A stretch of DNA of 64,000 nt from Lyophyllum atratum. Taxonomy: Eukaryota > Basidiomycota > Agaricomycetes > Agaricales > Lyophyllaceae. The stretch spans positions 496,001 to 560,000 of the forward strand of contig JACGCN010000020.1 of NCBI GenBank assembly GCA_014905825.1. The letters run 5' to 3'. Every line of letters starts with the position of its first letter. Position 1 is the first letter of the stretch. The notes under the pieces are model-generated. The model did not search any database. It saw only the letters and a list, made by a program, of their open reading frames with translations, and had not been told where the DNA came from. The translations under genes and the position numbers were made by a program. Shown here piece by piece: positions 1-10,189 of this stretch.

Positions 1-765
1 CTCCTCCACCCGCTCTTTCGCCTCAAGCTTGTCCCGCTTCCGTTTGTACGACCGCTCCGCTTGCTCTTGCTCTGCGACCATTTCACGAGAAAGAGCGAGG
101 TCGGAGGCAGAAGGCAGGGTTGGTCCTTGAACACGCCCTCTGCTTGGTCCAGCCTGTGACGATGATTCGCGGTTGTAAGTCGCGGCACTGATATCCTCTC
201 GCGCAGCTCGGAGGGCTTCATCGTCAGCGCGAGTCTTCTTTGAGGCAAAGGACCATTTATAAGCCGTTTGGTTTGTTGCGGAAATAGTAGCAGGGTCGAT
301 GCCGGCGTATAGGGATTCTGTTAGAGAAGGTCAACATAAGTGATAGCTCAGCATGACGGTGTGAAATATTTACTTGATAGTTTCCCTCTGTTCCAAGCCT
401 GGTTTCGTCAGACATAATGACGCGTGTGGGGGAAGAGAAAGTGTACCTTTACGAACTTGCGGAAATAGCTGTTTTACATATTAGGACTCACCAAAACAGG
501 GAGTCGACGCGCTTACCTCCTAGCTTTATCACCAGAGAGTTCATCGAAGTACTAACATCACTTTCAGACGAGTCCAGCCCTTGAAATAAGGCTTGGATTT
601 TACCTTGCCCTTTTCGTCCTTTAACCAGATTCTGAACTCATCGCTTTTCTGGAAGTAGTCGGATTCCGATAGCGGGGAGGCGTTGTTTGGTAGCTTGATG
701 TCTCTTTCTGGTGTCCTCGAGCGCTCCCTGCGGGGAGACCTAGAACGTGAATGGCGAGATGGCAT
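1..765 (-). CDS. RS-rich conserved protein, 5' part (3' end outside window)
   Basis: The start ATG is at 765-763. Exons fitted by frame and GT-AG signals are 765..604, 551..517, 468..447, 398..374 and 317..1, leaving the window still open. The protein begins with an arginine/serine-rich tail (SRSRSPRRERSRTPERD) like that of splicing-associated proteins. A conserved-looking block follows, spread over the small exons: SDEFRIWLKDEKGKYF, DELSGDKARSYFRKF and AWNRGKLSK. After that come a YKWSFASKK motif and a charged helix rich in E, K and R up to the window edge. I do not recognise the named family; RNA-processing association is inferred only from the RS tail. The run of 35-, 22- and 25-nt exons is unusual, but each junction keeps the frame and the protein reads coherently across them. 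Confidence 0.75.
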
Positions 766-2432
766 GGTGGGTACTCGTAGTACTAGTAGCGAACTGAAGT
801 GAGTGCACCACAAGTGCACCAGCCTGATGAATTTTCGAGCTCCGCAAACGGGCTATTTCAGCTGCGGCCGATCAACAGGTCAACTTCTGCTCATACTTCG
901 TTCTCCCATTTCCAGTTTCCAGTCATCCAGAGCTGTGTTGGGTTCTGGTCGACTGCTCCAAGTTCTAAATGCCAATAATCAGTCCAGAGTCCAGATTGTT
1001 TGCACTGAAATCATAACATGACCCCTGGATACTTACAAGCAGCATGGACTACTTCCATGCTCGGGATCTGGATCTCGCCAAGGTCTCTGCTCTGCTTTTT
1101 ACACCTAGTCTGCTCAGTATGACCGTAATAAGGACATCAGCGGTATTCGCGGGGTCGTCGACGAACCCGGCGAGAGGGCTTCTATCTCAGTCAAAGACAA
1201 GACCGGCCATAGCTATGTATCTGTGAATTTGTGCTGCTGGAAACGCTTGGATCTGCTGGGATGCATCACAGAACTGTCGACACCCTCTGACCTCGGTCAG
1301 ACGCGTTCGAAAGGGTGTAGACGACCTCACCACCTACTACTACTGTTCGGGCAATGATCCAGCGCCGCCGAGCTCCTTGTCGTGCTACGATTATCCCTCT
1401 TTTCTCCGATCCGACACGCCGCTCAGCTTGAAAGCCTCCACGTGCATGTCGAGTCCTATTACCCAAATCACTCCTACTCGCTCGACATGCGTATCAGACC
1501 TCCGGACAGCCTCGAAGACTGAATTCAACATAGGCGATTCGTTGTCTGATCGTGGGCGCGACCGGCCCCTCAGATGTTGAGCCTTGGAGTGTCTTGCTGC
1601 GTCTTCAAGTGTTCTTGCTCATCCGGTCTCAGATCTAAGTAACTAGGTGTACTTCATACAGGTGTCAATTCCCAAGTTCCTTGTCCCAGGCAGTGCAGTA
1701 CTTCGACGCAGTGCCTAGCATTCGATATACTTGGGCATACTCTCAGCAATGCTCTTTAGGTCTTTTCTATGTTTTTTTTGTATGTTTTTTGTATGTTTTT
1801 TGTGGTATGTTCTACAACCCCGGCCATTATTGGGGATTTGAGCCCCAGGACATTGGGGATTTGAGGCCGATTTTTGGAAATTTTGTGGCCGAACATATAT
1901 AGGAGCGTCCGGGGGCCTCATCGAACATTTTCACGCTTCATTCCGTCCTTCGCGTGACACTCCAGTCGAACATGTGATCGCAAATACTGTACATTTGGTC
2001 CAGAGTCTATAACGGGCGGATTGCTGAGGCCATTCAATGAATCACAAAAGAGATGCTGAGCAACGATTCAAGCTGTTGGAAATAAACTGGTGACGAAATG
2101 ATTTTCACGATCAGCGTCTGTCAAGCTCCTGCAAGGAGAAGAATGCTCGCGTCCACGCATCCGGATATTCTCCCATGAGTGCCATTCATACGCGGAATCA
2201 TCTCTTATAGAGGACGTGGTCGATAACAACCCCAAAGCAGCTAAGTGGATATTGTTTTCGACAATCTTCTGTCTTTACCCTTATAAACCCTGCAAGAAAA
2301 CTATGAGATACGCAGAGGAAGCATGAATTGGTCATCTAATTGAAATGGACACCTGCTATAAGAAGGTACGTAAATGTGCATGTCGAAGAGTATTGTAACG
2401 TACCCATCAGCCGTGGAAACCCGAGTAATCAT
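766..2432. other. Intergenic, no gene seen
   Basis: Only short ORFs without coding character. A T-rich stretch at about 1765-1805 repeats TTTTTTGTATG about three times, and the phrase TTGGGGATTTGAG occurs twice at about 1830-1870. I see nothing else that can be named. Confidence 0.5.
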
Positions 2433-3591
2433 TCAATATTCACCCGGACCGTGCTCGCAACTGATACTACTACGAAGACTGGAATACATCGCGGCATAAC
2501 GCTCTTGAGCCAATAGGGCATCTATTTCGCGCTTTTCGGATTCCCTGATAAAGTGGATGGCATGCTTGCCAAATGAAAGAATCAGTATTCTGGTCCCAGC
2601 CGGTAAACTTTCGATTATCTGACGGACACAGACACTTGGTTGCAGATCCGGCGTGCAATCGAATCCGAGGTCGAGGTTGCGTAAGTGCGTCAGTCGGGAC
2701 AAGTCAAGGTGACTATCTGAATTGTCATAAAGTGGTTAGCATGAGTCATGAGCGAGTAAAGAATAATTTACCAAGTATAGTGTGCAGACGGATCTCTTCG
2801 AGGCAGTGAGCTGCGGCATAAATGATATCCTTTATCGCGGCTGCGATAGGACCAATATCCCTTATCAAGGGACGAGATGGTAACATGCATATTTTTAAGA
2901 CCTTGAGGCGGGACAGAGACAGCGAACACAGTTGGCGTGGGTTATGGAGGGCTTGTAGGATGTGCGGTGCTGCTTCTTTCGGCGTCACAGAGAGCGATTC
3001 GAGATATGCCTGGGTTCTGGTGCTCGGCTCTCCAAGACCTGAATAAGAGGAGCCTTCATCTGGGATAGTGACTGAATCACTGGCGGTCAAGCTGAGATGC
3101 CGGAGATGTGATAGTTGAGTGAGGTATGTTATCGGCAAGCCGACATGATAACGTATCGTGATCGTCGCACATTGGGCCATGACGTCGAGGAGAGCGGTCT
3201 GTAAGGATTCAGGGAGAGACTTCCAAGGGAGATTTGACTGGGCACGTAATGCGACTTCTCGCACATGAGATCGAACCATCTGCAATATCTCACAGACGAC
3301 CTTCAGCGGTGCTCCGCCGGGGCGTAAGTTCTCCTCCCGGGCCACATGTATCCTCATGGAGAGGATGAAAGAGGCCAGGACAGGGTTGTTCAAAAGGTTA
3401 AGATGGAGCCGCTCGTTATGTACGCCTGGCCCGCCGTACGCCGTGTCAAGGTTAATCGAACGAAAGAGCCGTCGCTGGCACGGTACTCGGAAAACGCGAG
3501 AAACAAGGCTGCAGGATCGAAGTGATATAGAGTCCTCGGATATAATCTCCATGATCTCATCTACGATGTCTTCAGGAATGGTAGTGGTCAT
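2433..3591 (-). CDS. F-box domain protein
   Basis: Two exons, 3591..2772 and 2716..2433, joined across a 55-bp intron (GTAAAT...TTCAG), give a 367-residue protein. The N-terminus (about residues 3-45) has the agaricomycete F-box pattern: IPEDIVDEIMEII, SLRSCSLVSRVFR, then CQRRLFRSINL. F-box proteins usually bind Skp1 and present substrates to SCF ubiquitin ligases. The rest is leucine-rich with weak LRR-like periods (LSHLRHLSLTAS, LTHLRNLDLGFD) and probably binds the substrate. F-box genes of this type are very numerous in mushroom genomes, so the substrate cannot be guessed. It is a single-copy intact gene just left of the transposon nest, transcribed away from it. Confidence 0.85.
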
Positions 3592-4879
3592 GACTGCGTT
3601 GACGAGGTGTAGAGATCAAGCAAGTTGCAACGATAATCGATGGATCATCGACAGTGCTTGGCATTGCCCTCGCGAAATAAGTGTTTGGCATCATCCTCGG
3701 GCGACAATAGTCGCGTTATGCTTTCGGCTGCCGTCCCTTGCCTCAACACCACTACTTACGTCGACCTCTGGCGCCATACGATGAGTCGCTACGTATGAAT
3801 TGCTCAAAGAATATCTGCATTGCAGTCCTTCAGCAGCAATGCAAGTCTGCCCCCGCCACCCGACACGTAGCTGCAGCGCCGTCGAGTTGACCGACATTCT
3901 CCGCCCGCAGCCAATATTCACACCCTCTAAATCCTCATACCCTCCATAACCCCTTCTCTCAAAGAAAGGCACCGTTCACATCCGGTCTTCACACGCGGCC
4001 GGTTGTCTCGGATCGTCAGTACTATGTTGTGCAGCATCGTCCTCCATCACCCTCAGCCTTTACATGTCACACGATAGCGCTTGTATGTATTCCCGCTCCA
4101 TCTTTTCCCGCCTCTCGAATTAGACGACATGCACCGCCTCTCTACCACCATCTCTCCGGTCACAGCCCGACTATGTCTATCTCGACTGTAGAAACCAGAC
4201 CTCACTTTTGATTATACCCACTCCGGCGACTCTGGTACATGGTTCCGTCAAACAAGCGGCTCAGGAGGTCAGAGGTCCTGTCACGATCCGAAGAGACTCT
4301 CCGACGCGTACTGCGAATTGTTTAGGAGCTAGAAGGATCCAGTTACGAGCGAGCGGAGGAAATGCCGCTGCCCACAGTTTGGGGAAGGGATCGCTAGGAA
4401 TCCATTTTTGGGAGGAATCGTAGCCCGTGAAGTGAAATCAGATCGTGGTTTTATTGAAATGCAGGAAGGGTGCAGGATCTTCGCTGGTGGAGGTGATTAA
4501 CCGATTATCAACCGCTGCCGCGTCTAGTAAACATAGTTCGGGTCCATCCATCATCTCCGCCCGTTCTCTCCCCACCCTCGTGCTAGTCCGGTAATGATGT
4601 GGCCTGAGTACGAGGGTCCATTATTCGAAGATTCCTTTTAGACAAGTTGTACTGCGGGATAGGCACTCCCCATTGTTGCCCCATTGTCTTCGAAAGCAGA
4701 TATTATGCGTCCCTGATTTTCCATCGCTGACAATCTTCGGTCAGACTCTCTATCCTAATAAGGCGCTTCTTAAGCCCTTCACCCCGCCCAGGATCCCAGG
4801 GCGGCCGCACTTGTACGCTCTCAGTGTTGGACAACTCCAAGTGGGAGGGCTCAGCTGGCGCCCCCGCATACCTCCCGAT
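3592..4879. other. Intergenic, upstream of the F-box gene
   Basis: No convincing coding exon on either strand. It holds the presumed promoter of the minus-strand F-box gene and runs to the outer inverted end of the transposon nest. The ORFs here are short, proline- or serine-rich and lack splice-supported extension. Confidence 0.45.
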
Positions 4880-5486
4880 TACAGTCTTTCACCGGTCCTT
4901 GACACACCACCACTCCTTGACACAAAGGCCGATTTTTCCACTTCAACTTGCTCAACTGCCTCGGAGTTTTTCTATAGGCAAATTATATAATATATCTATC
5001 TGATCTCTGAACGTAGAGGATGTCTGCTGCCTCGGTCCATCTGGGTTGAGACATCAGTTCAGAATTTCAGAAGACATGAAATTTTGTTGTGCTATATCTG
5101 CAGATGCAGAGGAACTTCCAGGAAACTCTGACTCATAGATGGTAAGTCATATGAAATGGTCCCTTTTCATCGCATACTATGTGCTTCCTCTGACTTAGGT
5201 GTGGAAACTGAAGGGTTTGACTGTTTCGACGATGAAATGTCCTCCACACAGTCACGTCACAGTTGCTAAATCGGGTCTCGCGTCTGATGATCAAAGTTCA
5301 TCGAACGTCGGTTGCCTCGAAATCCTGCGCCTGTTTTGGTTGTCACGCCTGATGTGACCTGTGTGTCAAGGACTAAAATTTTGTTGATAAGGACATTCTG
5401 CACAGATGTTCTTCATCGTCCATACTCCTCTCCGTCGATAGCGAGTTTCAATAGCTACACTACATCTTGACACCCTAATCCAAGAT
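4880..5486. mobile_element. Left arm of an older DNA element interrupted by the 32.4-kb element
   Basis: It begins TACAGTCTTTCACC at 4880, then GTCCTTGACACACC. The same two blocks occur in reverse complement at the far right (37983 back to about 37955), with one difference between them. A further CCTTGACACA lies at 4915, and an inverted copy of the second block lies at about 5361-5375. The flanks would share only a TA dinucleotide as target duplication (gatTA|CAGTC on the left, GACTG|TAcat on the right). Arms of 607 and 91 bp imply an original element of about 0.7 kb, too small to code for a transposase, so a MITE-like element. Moderate confidence: the matching end blocks are short. Confidence 0.5.
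5481..5486. repeat. Target site duplication CAAGAT, left copy
   Basis: CAAGAT directly abuts the left 113-bp inverted repeat. The same six bases follow the right inverted repeat at 37887-37892 in direct orientation, as expected of a transposition event. Confidence 0.8.
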
Positions 5487-5599
5487 TATGGCAACAGGGA
5501 CTGACCAGCTCCCTAACCGACGTGCCGAGCCGTAATTTGAGCTCCGCCATCAACCAAACAAATCCACGACTCAGGACCCCGGATGTATCAATCTAATCT
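5487..5599 (+). repeat. Left terminal inverted repeat (113 bp)
   Basis: Matches the reverse complement of 37774-37886 without gaps. The four mismatches cluster at about 5523-5528. The similarity stops abruptly after ATCTAATCT. Confidence 0.88.
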
Positions 5600-5720
5600 G
5601 CTGATCAGTCAGCCATCCCGGCCAATTCAATCGCTCAGTCAGCTACTTGAAATTTATTTTGTATTTATTGCTCCTCACAATGACATCCCCTTGTGTCTGC
5701 TCATCTCATCTGCTTCTGCC

Positions 5721-6583
5721 ATGCCTGAATTTGGTGAAGGAGTCCTTGATGGTTTTCAAATCCAACATTTCCTAGAGGAAACTCCGGCAGAAGATCTCAT
5801 TCTAGAGGCTGTCTGGGGTGACGCCACATCAAAGGAGAAGGGAAATCACCCACCGGGTTCTTTGGCTGCTGAAGGACATGTATACCCTGTTCCTTCCTCA
5901 ACTATTGTCCAACGGGGCCTTTTCCCTCCTAAATACCACTCCCTAGAAAATGTTCCAATCTCAAATCACAAGCTCCAACTCGTCGTAACTGAACCATCAC
6001 CTCGCAATGTTATTTTGAAGTTCCGGGATGGAAATGGCGAGGATTACTGGACTCAGGTATGTCACACATTCTATCAATGCGTGTGATTGACTAATTTTCG
6101 TAAACCCTCAACTTTAGATTCAGTTATTCAAACATACATCCGTTCAAATATACTCGAAGGAAGAATGGCATGATGCAGTTTGCAAGGTTGACAAAGATGT
6201 ACGCTTTTTAACTTGGCAGGATTTCTAAATTACTGACAGCTTGATAATAGCGCCGAGGCTTTAAAATTGGAATCGCATTCGAATTCAAGACACACGTCCT
6301 CGCGCTACCAACAAATGATCTTTTGATTCAAGTAAGTCATTGTTTTTTGCTGCTGACATGGTTCTGTTGGTCTGATATCTTCTTTTTAGGTTCATTGGGC
6401 GTACTGCCGCAAGGATTTGCCTGCACAGCAAGCAAATATTTATACCGACTATTCTGCATTTTTGGCCGAGTTAGTAGCCTGGATGCGTTTGCGGAGAGCA
6501 TCGCGTTCGAACCGTACCGGCCTGGCTATGACTGCTATCAGGAAGGAGTCGAGTATATTCTATGGAGCAGGCGTCTATACTAC
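5721..6583 (+). pseudogene. Unknown element gene, 5' part, broken by LTR element A
   Basis: Start ATG at 5721 (MPEFGEGVLDGFQ). An in-frame upstream reading would begin inside the inverted repeat and lacks support. Exons are 5721-6056, 6118-6198, 6251-6331 and 6390-6583, all introns being short GT-AG in phase 0. Exon 4 ends exactly at the 5-bp target duplication ACTAC of element A, in the middle of an open frame; reading continues at 17576. With the insertion set aside, the summed exons are 1791 nt, or 596 residues plus stop, with no internal stop. This shows the gene was intact before the insertion. No family motif is recognised. The protein is soluble-looking, of mixed charge, with no signal peptide or membrane segment. 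Confidence 0.7.
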
Positions 6584-6788
6584 TGTAACGGGGTTACGGG
6601 GGTAGGCCTTGCGTTCACGCTAGGCGTAAGCTTGACTGGTCTGTCGATTGCTACGTCTAGGTAAATTTACAAGGTCTGCTTTGTATCTATTTACTCTAAG
6701 TCCTTTAATAGGCAACGCTGGAAGGCGTTGCCAAACAATGTGATACAGAACCCGCCTTGGGCGGGTTCCGGGTATATGCGCCCTTACA
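6584..6788 (-). repeat. LTR of element A (3' LTR in element sense)
   Basis: 205 bp, TG...CA ends, appearing identical to 17366-17570. Contains two strong hairpins: GGCAACGC/GCGTTGCC and GAACCCGCC/GGCGGGTTC. Confidence 0.95.
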
Positions 6789-6799
6789 TACCCCCCTTT
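6789..6799 (-). other. Polypurine tract of element A
   Basis: On the element strand AAAGGGGGGTA stands immediately before the 3' LTR, the expected plus-strand primer. Element B has the equivalent AAGAGGGGGTA. Confidence 0.8.
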
Positions 6800-7126
6800 A
6801 AGATCGCGTGAAGCGATCTTCACCAAGGAGTATGATTAGGCAAAGTAAAATAGTAAGATTATGGAAGGTGTAGGGCCCGGCGCCCTACACCAGAAATTGG
6901 TTAATGCAAAACTACGTGTTAGTCCACGTAGTTTCGACTTCAGAACTAGTGGGTAATAGCCCCACTTGACGACCACTACGATGCCGTTCAGGAGAATATC
7001 CGCGTGCTGAACATGCGTTGCTGCGTAAGATTATACGCAACCTGCGGAGTGCTTTTCGACGGTACAGGGGGTATGGCCCCTGACAATGGTGGCTGGCCCT
7101 CCCAGGTGCCCAAGTGTCGTCTTGGA

Positions 7127-10072
7127 TTAAGACCCCATCTCTGTGTCAGGGTCGGCAGGGTTGTTATCTGCCGGACCTTGGCTAGCGGATATCGCTGCGA
7201 GAGACAGAGGCCCGGATAGGGCCGCCACTGGATCCACATGGGTTTCGGCAGCTGGAGTTTCAGCTGCCGCGACTGTGGTTGAGGTCGCAGGAGTAGGGTC
7301 CGGTGCCGAGGGTGCCGCCATTTCGACGTTGGTAGACGTCGACGCCGATAAAGCGGGAGTAGGCAGGTTCGGAGGAGGCGAGTTGGCTCTCCTCCGAGAA
7401 CGCAGTTCCCGAAAGTGCGGATCTTCGCCTACAAGCATCCATTCGGAGCTTGCTAAGCAATCCACCGAGTCATGGTGTAGTTCCACGTGCATCAGTGTCT
7501 GAATGCGCGTGATGTCGTCGGTGGTGGGATGATACCACCCGTCCCACTGTGGTAAGGATGGGGGAACTCCCCAACGATCAAGACGAGAGATCCGATCGTT
7601 GTCAACAGTTCGAAGCAGGTCCCGATGAGGACCTGCCATCGTCCAGTAATGGTCGATATAGTGGAGCCCATAGGTATAGCTATGGTTCATCCAACTAATT
7701 GGGATTCCGCTATCAATCAAATGTTGAAGGGTCCCAGCCTCAGTTACCCGTCCATTGGGAGGGTAAAGTGGGAGGCGCGGGATGGTAAACTCTGGCCCGG
7801 TAATCGGTGTGAAAGGCCGATCTGGGTGGGCTTGGTCATGGGCCGCTACAGCCTCGGAATAGAAGAAGGGTCGGGCGGCGATAGCTGCGAAGCTTCGCAT
7901 GAACCACGACCGTAGGCTGTGAGTAGTTGGCGCGAGCATATTCGCCAACAAGTAGCCCCAGATCCCACGTCGATGGACGCGGAATCTGAAATCCATTGCA
8001 ATCCCTCCGTACTGGTTCTTGGAACCAGTACGCCCGTGGTGGATCATATGCCGAGCCCAGTGCTCGACATCGAATGCATGGTCGGGACCAGGCTGGGGCA
8101 GACCAGCGCCTCGTGTAGGCCTGTCTCCCCGATATTCAAATGCGTTTCCGGGCCTCCTAATTGTAGGGGTCCGCCATAGCGGAGACCGACCATCTATCGG
8201 TCGCCGAATGTTGCGGAATTCATCCGCAGATACGCGTACCATAGCTCGGTCGCGCATATGTGGCGCGACTGATAGAGACACGCGACGGAACTCGCGCAGG
8301 AGCATGTATCCTTCTACACGCTCCTGGTCCGTCACTCTGGTCGACCGTTCATTGATCATAACCAGCAGTTGATCCACTTCCCGAGGGTTCATTGGGAACC
8401 CGCGGGGCACGACTGCATAAAGGCGTCCCGGAGTTGGGAGGCCTTCCTGTCCGGATCCCAGCTCGCGGTCCGCATTTCGAGCCGCAGACTCCATTGCATA
8501 AACTCGGTTTTGGGTGGGTGACACATAGAACACCCGCCCTAGCATGTCCCAAAATCGGTTGTCCCTCTCGTGGCGGTTCTCAATGAAGACCACCCCAAGT
8601 TCGTCAGGAATCCGACCTGGGTTCTCGTTCTCGGCCTTTCGCGCTAAGTTAGCGCGATGTTGTTCTCGACCGGGTGCCTTCTTTTTGGCCACCTCTTCGT
8701 CCTCAGATTGAGAAGACGCGCCATTGTCCGACTCAGGAGAGCCGTACGGCTCCGTACGCTTCTCCTTGGGCGCTGGAGGTGGTGGTGATGGTGGCTGCAC
8801 CATCACTTGTGGAGGTGCAGGTGCTTCTGCTGGCATGGTATATCGCGAGGAAGGTTCTTTCTTACCTCCTCGCTCAGGGTTCCGAACCCGGCTTTCGTCC
8901 GGGGTCGGTAGTGGCAATGTCGGGGGTAATGGCAACCCCCGAGGTTCTTGTGGAGAGGCTACCACCGACGTTGATGACGTCGATGCACTCCTATTCATAT
9001 CTCGTGCTGGTAAGGGGCGCATTTCGCGCGCCCCCCTCTCTCCTCTTCCCTCTCGCCGGCCCCCATAGTCGAGCGGGCGTTCATCGCGCCTCGCATCGTG
9101 GTCTGGGTGGCGATCAGGGCGCCGCTGGTCAAACTCCGAGCGTCGATCATAACGTCTTGGCTCAACGTCGGCACGACGGTAGTCCGATCGTGCCTCTCGT
9201 CGCTCCGCGTATCTGCTCTCAGAGGGGGAGCGGTCTTGTCGACGCGCTGCCGTCTGCTGCATTTTGGTGGGACGGGATGATGATCCCTCCCCTCGGTCTG
9301 GCGACGATAGTGCCGGACGTTTCCTGGCCAAGCTCAACTGCTCGGCCATCGCTCCTTCTCTTGCCTTGACGCGCTCCAATTCGGTGCGCACACCCTCATA
9401 GCCGTCGAGCAGCTGGGTGATAACCAGCTGCGCCATTCCGTCGTCCAAAAAGTCGCAGAAGTCGCGGTGGATGCCCGCGGCCTCGAGTCGGTCCAAAAGG
9501 GATGCTACCAGACCATCGTGAGCAGATGGTCTGCGACTGGATGATGCGTACGACGCTTGGCGATCGTCCGCATGTCGTGTTGGCTGCCTATTCTGCACTG
9601 GCGGCGCTGGCGCTGGAGGTGTTGGGGGTCGTGGACGACCCTGGTCATCGACCTCCATTTGCTCGGGTTCATGGTACCGCGTGATCTGCGGCACCGGTTG
9701 GAAGGAAGGTTGCGCTTGAGGTTGGGGGTACCACGCCTGTTGCGGGTACCCCATGTAGTTCGGCATTGATGGCATCTGTTGAAATGCCATCGGTTGTTGT
9801 TGAAAGTAGCCGCCCATGACGGGTGGCTGTCCTTGTTGCGTTGCTGGTTGGCTCATGTGGCCAACTGGCGGTGGGACTTGATAGGGCTGCAGGCTCTGAT
9901 GCGCCTGCTGACCCAAGTAGGTAGGTGGAGGGGGCATGCCGTCGGCACGCCCCTGTATTTCCCCCCCACTTGAACCCATCCCGGGGTTCACTTGCTGGTC
10001 GGGGCGGTTATCACCACCCCGCGTTCCGTCGTTGCTGGAGCCTTGGCCTGGGTTGCTGTACACGTTGGACAT
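7127..10072 (-). CDS. Third ORF of element A, unknown conserved protein
   Basis: The first ATG of the open frame is at 10072 (MSNVYSNPGQGSS), giving 981 residues. The N-terminal third is low-complexity: rich in P and Q, then R, D and S. From about residue 450 a globular region begins, with ENRHERDNRFWDMLG, NRVYA, PRGFPMNP, RGAGL, HHGRTGS and a P.TPI.G.EFTI-like block. The same motifs in the same order occur in ORF3 of element B (27630-30659). The C-terminus is Ala/Ser/Thr-rich and ends DTEMGS. No hydrophobic segment or signal peptide is seen, so it is not a classical envelope protein, and I see no enzyme motif. It follows pol after about 117 nt and is preceded by a splice-acceptor-like CACCAG. 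Confidence 0.85.
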   Translation of the reverse strand: MSNVYSNPGQGSSNDGTRGGDNRPDQQVNPGMGSSGGEIQGRADGMPPPPTYLGQQAHQSLQPYQVPPPVGHMSQPATQQGQPPVMGGYFQQQPMAFQQMPSMPNYMGYPQQAWYPQPQAQPSFQPVPQITRYHEPEQMEVDDQGRPRPPTPPAPAPPVQNRQPTRHADDRQASYASSSRRPSAHDGLVASLLDRLEAAGIHRDFCDFLDDGMAQLVITQLLDGYEGVRTELERVKAREGAMAEQLSLARKRPALSSPDRGEGSSSRPTKMQQTAARRQDRSPSESRYAERREARSDYRRADVEPRRYDRRSEFDQRRPDRHPDHDARRDERPLDYGGRREGRGERGAREMRPLPARDMNRSASTSSTSVVASPQEPRGLPLPPTLPLPTPDESRVRNPERGGKKEPSSRYTMPAEAPAPPQVMVQPPSPPPPAPKEKRTEPYGSPESDNGASSQSEDEEVAKKKAPGREQHRANLARKAENENPGRIPDELGVVFIENRHERDNRFWDMLGRVFYVSPTQNRVYAMESAARNADRELGSGQEGLPTPGRLYAVVPRGFPMNPREVDQLLVMINERSTRVTDQERVEGYMLLREFRRVSLSVAPHMRDRAMVRVSADEFRNIRRPIDGRSPLWRTPTIRRPGNAFEYRGDRPTRGAGLPQPGPDHAFDVEHWARHMIHHGRTGSKNQYGGIAMDFRFRVHRRGIWGYLLANMLAPTTHSLRSWFMRSFAAIAARPFFYSEAVAAHDQAHPDRPFTPITGPEFTIPRLPLYPPNGRVTEAGTLQHLIDSGIPISWMNHSYTYGLHYIDHYWTMAGPHRDLLRTVDNDRISRLDRWGVPPSLPQWDGWYHPTTDDITRIQTLMHVELHHDSVDCLASSEWMLVGEDPHFRELRSRRRANSPPPNLPTPALSASTSTNVEMAAPSAPDPTPATSTTVAAAETPAAETHVDPVAALSGPLSLAAISASQGPADNNPADPDTEMGS

Positions 10073-10078
10073 GGTATC

Positions 10079-10115
10079 CTGGTGCGATGTAGTAGATAAG
10101 AGAAGAAAACGGAAC
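10079..10115 (-). promoter_or_regulatory. Putative 3' splice acceptor before ORF3 (element A)
   Basis: On the element strand a pyrimidine-rich run (TTTTCTTCTCTTATCTACT) leads to CACCAG, six bases before the ORF3 ATG. Element B has a comparable signal at the same place. This suggests ORF3 is made from a spliced subgenomic RNA; inferred from sequence only. Confidence 0.5.
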
Positions 10116-10189
10116 TCGCGCCAAACACAAAAATTATTGATGGTTATGTAACCGATCACTTGTGCCTGATCACATGACCACGTCGCGTC

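Noticed and set aside
8674..9369. 231-codon plus-strand frame in element A
   Set aside because: Antisense shadow of ORF3, which is supported by homology with element B.
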